Positions 5,607 to 11,724 of a DNA stretch of 12,464 nt are shown here, in pieces; position 1 is the stretch's first letter, and every line of letters begins with the position of its first letter. The position numbers were made by a program, and so were the translations under genes. The DNA is from Nitrospinota bacterium. Lineage in GTDB: Bacteria > Nitrospinota > Nitrospinia > JACRGO01. The stretch lies in assembly GCA_016212295.1 (NCBI GenBank), contig JACRGO010000160.1, forward strand, positions 1 to 12,464, given 5' to 3'. The notes below the pieces were generated by a model, which did no database searches, had not been told where the DNA came from, and saw nothing but the letters and a program-made list of their open reading frames with translations.

Positions 5607-6728
5607 CTATACCAGCCCCTTCAAATATAACACAGCCGGGCACACCCTTATATTTTCGGCGGACAAATAATCCTTTTGCCCAGCAGCGGAAATTTGATAA
5701 AAATCCGCGTCCGGGAATTTGTTCTTCATGTACCTCAGGCCATTTGAAATTTCCGCGTCACTCCATTTGCACTCAATGAATGTGGCCGGCCTTCCTTCTT
5801 CCTCAACGACAAAGTCCACTTCCCTGCCGTCAATGTCGCGGAAGTATTTCACCTCGACCTCACGTCCACGGGTGTCTTGCATGTAATGGGCCCACTTAAG
5901 CAAATGAAGCGCCACCATGTTTTCAAAACGCGGACCGTCGTCCTTCACCAGGGTCCAGTCAAAATGGTAATGCTTTTGTCCTTTTTTTATGGCCCGGAGT
6001 CCCTTGGCGCCAAAGGGGGACAACCTGAAAATCGCATAAAGCCTCTCAAAAATTTGCAGCCATTTGGACACGGTCTTATGGGCCACCTGCAAATCTTCCC
6101 GCAAAGAGTTAAGCGAGAGGGGGGAGGAGACGTAGCGCGGCAAGTTGATCAACAAAAGCTCCAGGTTTCCGAGGTCGCTTATATTTTCAAGACTCACTAT
6201 GTCTTCCGCTATCAAACGGCTTCGATATTCCATGGACCATCTTTTGGATTCCACGGCGGAAGAGGAGAAAAATGGCTCCGGGAAACCGCCCAGGGTGAGA
6301 AGTTCCATGAAATCCTTTTGGGATGCGATCCCAAGCTCCGCCACTGAAAGAGGGTGCAGCCTTAAAAAGTGGTATCTCCCCTGCAATGAGTCACCGCCCC
6401 TCCGGTAATAGTCCAGTTGAGCGCTTCCAGTCACCAGGATTTTTTTTTTTCTTTCAAACTGGTCATAGATCCCTTTCAGGTAATTTCTCCACCCTTTATA
6501 TTTGTGGATTTCGTCGAATACCCAAAAATCAACGGCAGGGAGTTCCCTTTTTAAAATTTTTTCGCGGTCGTGGGGGATGTCCCAATTCAGGTAGCCCTTT
6601 GACTGGCGGGAGAGCAGGGATTTTGCCATTGTGGTTTTTCCCACTTGGCGGGGGCCGCATAAAAAGACCATTTTCTTTTTCAGGTCTTCTTTCGTTTGCG
6701 CGGCCAGGTATCTGGTGGCGGTTTCCAT
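5607..6728 (-). CDS. AAA_14 / DUF4143 ATPase with PD-(D/E)xK-like C-terminus
   Basis: The 373-residue protein has Walker A GPRQVGKTT (residues 25-33), Walker B FWVFDE (68-73), a sensor-type strand ILVTGSA and the RGGDSLQGRYHFLRLHPLS segment typical of AAA_14. The C-terminal DUF4143 region contains EVDFVV followed by FIECK (D305, E319, K321), the signature of a PD-(D/E)xK nuclease-like fold. These ATPases are widespread and patchily distributed; their physiological role is unsettled. I chose ATG 6728 over 6764 because a well-formed promoter (6736-6764) lies between them and would start transcription at about the 6728 codon, implying a leaderless mRNA. It is convergent with the toxin-antitoxin pair, with 57 bases between them. 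Confidence 0.85.
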   Translation of the reverse strand: METATRYLAAQTKEDLKKKMVFLCGPRQVGKTTMAKSLLSRQSKGYLNWDIPHDREKILKRELPAVDFWVFDEIHKYKGWRNYLKGIYDQFERKKKILVTGSAQLDYYRRGGDSLQGRYHFLRLHPLSVAELGIASQKDFMELLTLGGFPEPFFSSSAVESKRWSMEYRSRLIAEDIVSLENISDLGNLELLLINLPRYVSSPLSLNSLREDLQVAHKTVSKWLQIFERLYAIFRLSPFGAKGLRAIKKGQKHYHFDWTLVKDDGPRFENMVALHLLKWAHYMQDTRGREVEVKYFRDIDGREVDFVVEEEGRPATFIECKWSDAEISNGLRYMKNKFPDADFYQISAAGQKDYLSAENIRVCPAVLYLKGLV

Positions 6729-6735
6729 GAGCCAT

Positions 6736-6764
6736 AGTATAAGGGTATTTTGGCCATGAGTCAA
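6736..6764 (-). promoter_or_regulatory. Promoter of the AAA_14/DUF4143 ATPase
   Basis: Minus-strand TTGACT (6764-6759) and TATACT (6741-6736) are separated by exactly 17 bp. The -10 ends 7 bases before the ATG at 6728, so the RNA should begin at or within a base or two of the start codon. Confidence 0.65.
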
Positions 6765-6805
6765 AAAAACTCGAGAGTATTTTCGCGCAGGGTCAAAAAA
6801 ACTCG
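6760..6805. repeat. Pair of identical 14-bp direct repeats over the ATPase promoter
   Basis: GTCAAAAAAACTCG occurs at 6760-6773 and 6792-6805, 32 bp apart, close to three helical turns. The first copy overlaps the -35 box. The spacing and position fit a pair of operator sites or curved-DNA elements, though short duplication is also possible. Confidence 0.5.
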
Positions 6806-6963
6806 TGCATGCGCGCCAAAAAAAAGCAGGGCATTGTTAATAGTTCTTTGTGCTTCTTTAAAGCCACGAGGACACGAAGGTTCTCAAAGTTTGAAATATA
6901 CTATTACCATGCCAAATAATGAAAGCCAATTCAGCGGCGCAATTACGAAAGACCGGCCTTTTC
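6806..6963. other. Divergent intergenic region without a recognisable gene
   Basis: Between the ATPase promoter and the ABC-operon promoter I see no gene. It holds A/T runs and a short CACGAGGACACGAAGG segment of the kind found in dispersed low-complexity repeats. Confidence 0.5.
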
Positions 6964-6992
6964 TTGACATTAGGGTTTTAATCTCCTAACAT
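6964..6992 (+). promoter_or_regulatory. Promoter of the ABC ATPase-glycosyltransferase operon
   Basis: A consensus TTGACA (6964-6969) and TAACAT (6987-6992) are separated by 17 bp. Transcription from about 7000 leaves a leader of about 73 bases before the ATG at 7073. Confidence 0.55.
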
Positions 6993-7072
6993 TTTTTAAT
7001 ACTATGGCCATTGAAACATAAACCTCCGCGTTTCCTTTTCCGCTTTATTCACACTTACCTGATAGACGTCTG

Positions 7073-7807
7073 ATGCCTGAACATCAAGAACCCCGTCCCG
7101 CCATCAAGGCTGAGAAACTCACCAAGGCATTCGGGCACGTGACCGCATTGCGGGGCGTGGACCTCTCCATAAGCCAGGGTGAGATAGTCACCCTCTTCGG
7201 CCCGAACGGGGCCGGGAAAACAACGTTGATCCGCATCCTTACCGGACTCACCCATCCCACTTCCGGCAGGGCATTGATTGACGGATGGGACATGGCGGAC
7301 GGCGAGCCTGAGCCGCGAAGAAAGATCGGGGTCATTTCCCATCAAACGTACTTGTACAATAATCTTACCCCGATGGAGAACCTCAGGTTTTACGGGAGGA
7401 TGTACGGGATAAAGCCCCTGGAGGAGCGTATCAGCCAGGCCATAGACGAGGTTGGACTTTCCGACCGGCGCGATGATCTCGTGAAGAATTTTTCAAGGGG
7501 CATGCAGCAGCGCCTGTCCATCGCCAGGGCAACTCTCCACAATCCCGGCATACTCTTTCTTGACGAGCCTTATACCGGACTGGACCAGCACGCGGCCAGA
7601 AACCTCAGGAATATCCTCAAGCGGCTCCATACCGAGGGGAGGACCATCTTCATGGTCACGCACAATATCGCCAGGGGACTTGAGATGTGCGACCGGGTCC
7701 TGGTCCAGGTGAAAGGGAGAATGGTTTTTGATAAGCCGGTGGTGGAGGTTAGGCGGGACGGCTTCGAGGACCTCTATTTTGAAATAGTGGCTGAAGCGTC
7801 AAAATGA
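7073..7807 (+). CDS. ABC transporter ATP-binding protein, CcmA-like
   Basis: This 244-residue nucleotide-binding subunit has Walker A GPNGAGKTT (43-51), Q-loop Gln 91, signature FSRGMQQR (140-147, a variant of LSGGQ also seen in CcmA-type ATPases), Walker B ILFLDEP (160-166) and H-loop His 197. The NNLTPMENLRFYGRMYG segment resembles heme-exporter CcmA and related ABC-2 exporters. It would act on the cytoplasmic face of the inner membrane and power export by a partner permease. No permease gene is next to it: the following gene is a glycosyltransferase starting inside its stop codon (ATGA). The substrate cannot be told from sequence. No clear Shine-Dalgarno site precedes the ATG. CcmA is one possibility, but ccmB/ccmC are not in the window, so I give no symbol. 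Confidence 0.9.
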   Translation: MPEHQEPRPAIKAEKLTKAFGHVTALRGVDLSISQGEIVTLFGPNGAGKTTLIRILTGLTHPTSGRALIDGWDMADGEPEPRRKIGVISHQTYLYNNLTPMENLRFYGRMYGIKPLEERISQAIDEVGLSDRRDDLVKNFSRGMQQRLSIARATLHNPGILFLDEPYTGLDQHAARNLRNILKRLHTEGRTIFMVTHNIARGLEMCDRVLVQVKGRMVFDKPVVEVRRDGFEDLYFEIVAEASK

Positions 7808-8571
7808 AAACATATTCCAGCCTTTATAGCATCGTAATTCCAGCCCGCAATGAAGCCGAAAACCTGCCTGATACCGTGAGCGGCCTTCACTCCTGTCTGC
7901 GTGACGCGGGAATTCCTTATGAAATAGTGCTGGTCAACGACCACGGCACGGATGACACAGCCCGTACTATTGAGCAGTTGGCAAGGAGCGGAGTTTCCAT
8001 TATTGAGTGTCCAAATCCCAATCCTCCCGGGTTCGGAAACGCGGTCCGGCACGGGTTTGAGAAGGCCGCCGGTGAAGTGGTGGCGGTGGTGATGGCGGAC
8101 GGCTCGGAAGATCCAGCGGATGTTTCGCTGTTTTACCGGAAAATAATCGATGAAGGGTTCGACTGCTGTTTCGGGAGCCGATGGGCCCAAGCGGGCCTGG
8201 TAAGCGGTTATCCTCCCTTGAAACTTTTTCTCAATCGCCTTGTCAACCTTGGGATCATGCTTCTCTTTGGAATCCGCTACAACGACGTCACCAACGCCTT
8301 CAAGGCATACAGGAAAGACGTCATCCAAGGCTGCCGCCCTCTTCTGGCAAAGCATTTTAACCTTACGGTGGAACTGCCGCTCAAGGCGATAATCCGGGGC
8401 TATTCGTACACGGTGGCGCCCAACAAATGGCGTAGGCGGAAGCACGGGGCGTCGCATCTCAGGCTGAAGGAGATGGGAAGCCGTTACCTGTTTATTGTCC
8501 TTTATTGCCTGTTGGAGAAATGGCTCTCTCGTGGCGATTACCATCGCCGCAACCAAGCCACCTTGAAATAA
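7804..8571 (+). CDS. GT2-family glycosyltransferase, dolichol-phosphate mannose synthase-like
   Basis: The 255-residue protein begins with the GT-A pattern YSIVIPARNEAENL and IVLVNDHGTDDT. It has the metal/nucleotide-sugar motif MADGSEDP (D99, D103) and the NAFKAYRKDVI segment shared by DPM1-like and polyisoprenyl-phosphate sugar transferases. It probably moves a sugar from a nucleotide donor to a lipid phosphate at the inner membrane, for surface polysaccharide or protein glycosylation. No long C-terminal transmembrane pair is present; only short hydrophobic stretches occur at about 150-156 and 229-237. Its ATG overlaps the ABC ATPase stop by 4 bases, so the two are translationally coupled. 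Donor and acceptor are unknown. Confidence 0.88.
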   Translation: MKTYSSLYSIVIPARNEAENLPDTVSGLHSCLRDAGIPYEIVLVNDHGTDDTARTIEQLARSGVSIIECPNPNPPGFGNAVRHGFEKAAGEVVAVVMADGSEDPADVSLFYRKIIDEGFDCCFGSRWAQAGLVSGYPPLKLFLNRLVNLGIMLLFGIRYNDVTNAFKAYRKDVIQGCRPLLAKHFNLTVELPLKAIIRGYSYTVAPNKWRRRKHGASHLRLKEMGSRYLFIVLYCLLEKWLSRGDYHRRNQATLK

Positions 8572-8623
8572 AGGTCCATATTATCTAAACTTTAAGGCTG
8601 GCATTTCCACGTCCATTTTTTTT

Positions 8624-8629
8624 GAGAGG
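8624..8629 (+). promoter_or_regulatory. Ribosome binding site of the DsbA-like gene
   Basis: GAGAGG lies five bases before the ATG at 8635, after a T8 run. This supports the start, which opens a good signal peptide. Confidence 0.55.
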
Positions 8630-8634
8630 TCCTT

Positions 8635-9288
8635 ATGATTAAAAAATTATGTCTGTTTTTTCCATTTGTTTTTTTTCTGATCCACTTTTTCTTGCCGCCA
8701 GACGCCCTTGCCGGAGAAAATGAAGACAAGGGCGGACCCAAGGAAAAATACAAGATCATCGGTGACATTAATGAGGCCGGGAGAGTCCGCCCGGTGGAGG
8801 TTGTTAAATATTTCAACTACTCATGCAGCCATTGTTACCGGTTCTTTCAAGGGGAGGGCCAGCTTCTTAAGCGCTTCGGAAGCGAAATCCGCTACTCCAA
8901 GGTCCCTATTTTTTGGGGGAAGCAGACCCCATATCCAGCCGCGGCCTATTATTACGCCTTGAAAAATGGGAAGGGAGAGGAAATCAACAAGGCTATTTTC
9001 GAGGCCCATTTTGAAAAGGACTTGGACGTCTTTGACTTGAAGGTTTTGAGCGTTATACTGCAAGAGCACGGTCTCCCTGTCAGCATAAACGGCGAGGATT
9101 GGGTAAAATCCAAGGAGCTGAGGGACCAGGTTGAAGCCGGAATGCAGGCCGCTGACCGGTACGACGTCCGCGAAACCCCCTCCATCGTCATAAACGGCGT
9201 GATCAAGGTCATGCCTGAGCATACAGGCGGAGACATGCCCAAGATACTGAAAAGAGTCGAGGAGGCCGTTGTTGACTTGCCGAGGTGA
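8635..9288 (+). CDS. Exported DsbA-family thiol:disulfide oxidoreductase
   Basis: The 217-residue precursor has a signal peptide (KK, hydrophobic residues 6-20, cleavage after ALA at about 26). The thioredoxin-fold active site C64-S-H-C67 follows in YFNYSCSHCYRF, with the cis-proline loop RETPSIVING (T181-P182). An inserted helical domain lies between them (about 98-165), as in DsbA. CSHC is close to the DsbA CPHC, favouring an oxidase that introduces disulfides in periplasmic proteins, such as the Cys-containing exported proteins encoded to the left. Recycling would need DsbB or VKOR, neither in this window. It lies 63 bases after the glycosyltransferase and 27 before metF, probably on the same transcript. 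Confidence 0.9.
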   Translation: MIKKLCLFFPFVFFLIHFFLPPDALAGENEDKGGPKEKYKIIGDINEAGRVRPVEVVKYFNYSCSHCYRFFQGEGQLLKRFGSEIRYSKVPIFWGKQTPYPAAAYYYALKNGKGEEINKAIFEAHFEKDLDVFDLKVLSVILQEHGLPVSINGEDWVKSKELRDQVEAGMQAADRYDVRETPSIVINGVIKVMPEHTGGDMPKILKRVEEAVVDLPR

Positions 9289-9315
9289 AATAAAAATTTT
9301 TAAAGAGGAAGCGGC

Positions 9316-10182
9316 ATGAAGATAATCGACCTGCTGAACCGGTCCGCCGCCCCCCTTTTTTCCTTTGAATTTTTTCCTCCCAAGGACGAGGACGGAATGG
9401 CCGCGCTTTACCGGACCATCAGTGATTTAAAGGAATTGAACCCTTCCTTTGTGTCAGTGACCTATGGCGCCGGCGGCTCCACCAGGGAAAAAACCCTGGA
9501 CCTGGTTATACGGATCAAACACGAAATCGGCCTGGAGCCCATGTCGCACCTCACCTGCGTCGGCTCCACCGGGAGTTTCATCCGGGAAATCCTGGAAAGA
9601 ATTCAAGCCGACGGCATTGAGAATGTCCTGGCCCTGAGAGGGGACCCGCCCAAGGGGGAGACAGGGTTTCAAAAGCCCGATGGCGGTTTTGGCTACGCCT
9701 ATGAACTGGTCTGGGAGATTAAGAAGAATCATGATAATTTCTGCATAGGCGTGGCAGGATATCCGGAAAAACATCCCGAAAGCCCGACACTTGAAGAGGA
9801 TATCCGGTACCTTAAGTTGAAGGTGGATTCCGGGGCGGATTTTATCGTGACCCAGCTCTTTTTCAACAACAACGCCTTTTTTGAATTTCTTGAACGCGCC
9901 GAAAAGTCTGGAATCCATGTTCCCATAATTCCAGGGATCATGCCCATCACCAATTTCAACCAGATCAGGAAATTTACGGAGATATGCGGCGCGGCCATGC
10001 CCAAAAAATTGGTTGAAGACCTGGAAAAAATAAAGAACAACCCGGAAGACGTTCAGAAATACGGGACAGAATACGCGATCAACCAGTGCCGGGAGCTTTT
10101 GGATAAGGGAGTGAAGGGTATCCATTTTTATACGCTTAATAAGTCGAAGGCAACGATGGAGATATTCAGGGAGATAGCGTAG
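9316..10182 (+). CDS. metF: Methylenetetrahydrofolate reductase
   Basis: This cytoplasmic FAD flavoenzyme reduces 5,10-methylene-THF to 5-methyl-THF, the methyl donor for methionine synthesis or, in acetogenic-type pathways, for the Wood-Ljungdahl methyl branch. The 288 residues make a single TIM barrel of the bacterial MetF size. Visible landmarks are FSFEFFPPK with catalytic Glu18, SVTYGAGGSTR, HLTCVG, LALRGDPPKG with Asp110, GVAGYPEKHPE, VTQLFFNN, PGIMPI and the C-terminal GVKGIHFYTLNKS. There is no C-terminal SAM-regulatory domain. GAGGA six bases before the ATG supports the start. It follows the DsbA-like gene by 27 bases, though no functional link is evident. I see no separate zinc-dependent MetV-type gene beside it. 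Confidence 0.96.
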   Translation: MKIIDLLNRSAAPLFSFEFFPPKDEDGMAALYRTISDLKELNPSFVSVTYGAGGSTREKTLDLVIRIKHEIGLEPMSHLTCVGSTGSFIREILERIQADGIENVLALRGDPPKGETGFQKPDGGFGYAYELVWEIKKNHDNFCIGVAGYPEKHPESPTLEEDIRYLKLKVDSGADFIVTQLFFNNNAFFEFLERAEKSGIHVPIIPGIMPITNFNQIRKFTEICGAAMPKKLVEDLEKIKNNPEDVQKYGTEYAINQCRELLDKGVKGIHFYTLNKSKATMEIFREIA

Positions 10183-10237
10183 CCCAAAAATCCTGACCCG
10201 ATTCAAAGGTTCAAATCTCAAAACTCAGGCCCCGTGG

Positions 10238-10300
10238 TTTGGGTATTTGAATTTGGGTATTCGGATTTGTTTCTTATTTCGCATTTCGATATTATTAGAA
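10238..10300. repeat. Degenerate heptamer tandem array, AT-rich type
   Basis: Nine 7-base units run in phase: TTTGGGT, ATTTGAA, TTTGGGT, ATTCGGA, TTTGTTT, CTTATTT, CGCATTT, CGATATT, ATTAGAA. Unit sequences differ from the arrays at 3081 and 11455, but the period is the same. It occupies the 160-base gap between metF and the oxidoreductase gene. Confidence 0.55.
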
Positions 10301-10342
10301 TTTTTTGGTTGCCGCGAAGCCGCGCTATGGGAACCTTGATAA

Positions 10343-11404
10343 ATGTATACGCCAATTAAAATAGGCAGTCTGGAAATGAGGAACCGCTTCATCCGGTCCG
10401 CTACCCATGAATACATGGCCGACGGGGAAGGGTTCGTAAATGAAAGAATCGGAAATATTTATCGCCAATTGGCCGGGAACGGGGTTGCCTGCATCATCAC
10501 CGGGCACGCATATATACAACCCAACGGGAAAGCCAGTGAACGGCAGGCGTCGATAAGCGATGACAAGTTCATCGATGGATATAAAAAAATGGTTGCCATC
10601 GCCCATGCCGGGGGGTCGAAAATCGTTCTCCAGGCGGCGCACGGGGGAAGGCAGTCCAAGCCGGAATTGTGCGGAGGCGATCCTGTATGTCCTTCCGCCG
10701 TGCCGGACGCGAAAACCGGGATTCATCCAAGGGAAATGCGTGAAGAGGAGATCAACCAAGTTATCGACTCCTTCGCGGAGGCCGCGAGAAGGGGAAGGGA
10801 CGCCGGATTCGACGCGGTCCAATTGCATGCGGCTCATGGTTACTTGCTGAGCCAGTTTCTTTCTCCGCACACCAACCGCAGGGAAGACCAGTGGGGAGGC
10901 TCGGAGGAAAACAGGTTCAGGATCATCAGCGGGATCATGGCCGCGGTGCGGAAAAAGGCCGGAAATGACTTTCCTGTTTGGATCAAACTGAATTCGGAGG
11001 ACTTTATTGAAACCGGCCTGAAAGTTAGCGACTCGATAAAAATAGCTAAAAGGTTGGAAACGGCTGGGGTTGGCGCGATTGAGGTAAGCGGAGGCATGAT
11101 GGAGGCCGGCCCCAAGACAGCCAGGACCGGAATTGCCGGAGAAAAAGACGAGGGATATTTTCTCTCGGCGGCCTTGGAAATAAAAAAAGCGATTGGTGTC
11201 CCGATTTTCGTGGTTGGCGGGTTCAGGTCAGCCGCCATGATCCAAAAGGCATTGGACCAAGGGATAGACATGGTTTCACTGGCGCGTCCGTTGGTCCGCG
11301 AACCGGATTTGATCAAAAAATTCAAGGAAGGGAAGAAGCGGGCGGACTGCATCTCCTGCAACGGCTGCTTCAATCCCGAGGGGATACGGTGCAAACATGC
11401 TTGA
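10343..11404 (+). CDS. Old yellow enzyme family NADH:flavin oxidoreductase with C-terminal Cys cluster
   Basis: The 353-residue protein is an FMN-binding TIM barrel. It begins with YTPIKIGSLEMRNRFIRSAT, has the substrate-binding H162-x-x-H165-x-Y167 in LHAAHGYLLSQFLSP, the NRREDQWGGS segment and a phosphate-binding end VVGGFRS ... LARPLVREP. After the barrel, C336-x2-C339-x2-C342-x7-C350 could bind an iron-sulfur cluster. In 2,4-dienoyl-CoA reductase and trimethylamine dehydrogenase such cysteines (CxxCxxxCx11-12C) carry a 4Fe-4S cluster feeding an FAD/NAD domain. That domain is absent here and the spacing is shorter. It likely reduces an activated alkene of unknown identity. The start has only a weak ribosome site. 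It is 160 bases from metF and may have its own promoter. Confidence 0.9.
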   Translation: MYTPIKIGSLEMRNRFIRSATHEYMADGEGFVNERIGNIYRQLAGNGVACIITGHAYIQPNGKASERQASISDDKFIDGYKKMVAIAHAGGSKIVLQAAHGGRQSKPELCGGDPVCPSAVPDAKTGIHPREMREEEINQVIDSFAEAARRGRDAGFDAVQLHAAHGYLLSQFLSPHTNRREDQWGGSEENRFRIISGIMAAVRKKAGNDFPVWIKLNSEDFIETGLKVSDSIKIAKRLETAGVGAIEVSGGMMEAGPKTARTGIAGEKDEGYFLSAALEIKKAIGVPIFVVGGFRSAAMIQKALDQGIDMVSLARPLVREPDLIKKFKEGKKRADCISCNGCFNPEGIRCKHA

Positions 11405-11418
11405 TATTGCGGCAATAT
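11404..11418. terminator. Small hairpin at the oxidoreductase stop codon
   Basis: ATATTG (11404-11409) pairs with CAATAT (11413-11418) around CGG, beginning on the last base of the stop codon. No T run follows directly; a T6 run lies 23 bases further on. It is weak as a terminator. Confidence 0.25.
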
Positions 11419-11451
11419 TGTGGTAATTATAGCGGATAAAATTTTTTGTAA

Positions 11452-11696
11452 CCGTTCACGGTTCCAGGTTCAGGGTTCCAGGTTTTGGAAAACCCTGTAT
11501 CCACGCTTATCTCCAAAACCCGCTTACCCATGTGGATTTTCATTGAGCGCTGCTAAAAGCAGGTTAACCAACAGGTCCAATGTGGAGCGCCCTAAAAAAA
11601 CCTTGTTGGGGCGAATAATCATTCGCCCTTACATTGCCGCGTTTGACGATCTTTCAACCCTGAACCCTGAACCCAGAACTCTGAACCCGTGAACGG
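11452..11696. mobile_element. Non-coding MITE-like element with inverted heptamer arms and flanking direct repeats
   Basis: The ends are exact 10-bp inverted repeats, CCGTTCACGG (11452-11461) and CCGTGAACGG (11687-11696). Inside them the arms are heptamer arrays in opposite orientation: TTCACGG, TTCCAGG, TTCAGGG, TTCCAGG on the left and AACCCTG, AACCCTG, AACCCAG, AACTCTG on the right. The core has no gene but several hairpins, including GGGCGAAT/ATTCGCCC (11609-11628). Similar A/T-rich direct repeats flank it: CGGATAAAATTT followed by a T-rich tail at 11433-11450 and again at 11694-11713, resembling a target duplication. A 90-codon frame across it is chance. It separates the oxidoreductase gene from the response regulator. 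Confidence 0.5.
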
Positions 11697-11724
11697 ATAA
11701 AATTTCTTTTACCATTAAAACATT

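Noticed and set aside
7774-8556. 260-codon minus-strand frame opposite the glycosyltransferase
   Set aside because: It lies wholly antisense to a well-supported GT2 gene, has no recognisable domain and is best explained as a codon-bias shadow.
9454-10221. 255-codon minus-strand frame opposite metF
   Set aside because: Antisense shadow of a clear methylenetetrahydrofolate reductase; no domain pattern.
11420-11692. 90-codon frame across the heptamer element
   Set aside because: Its sequence is the translation of inverted heptamer arms and hairpins; no start site or protein pattern.
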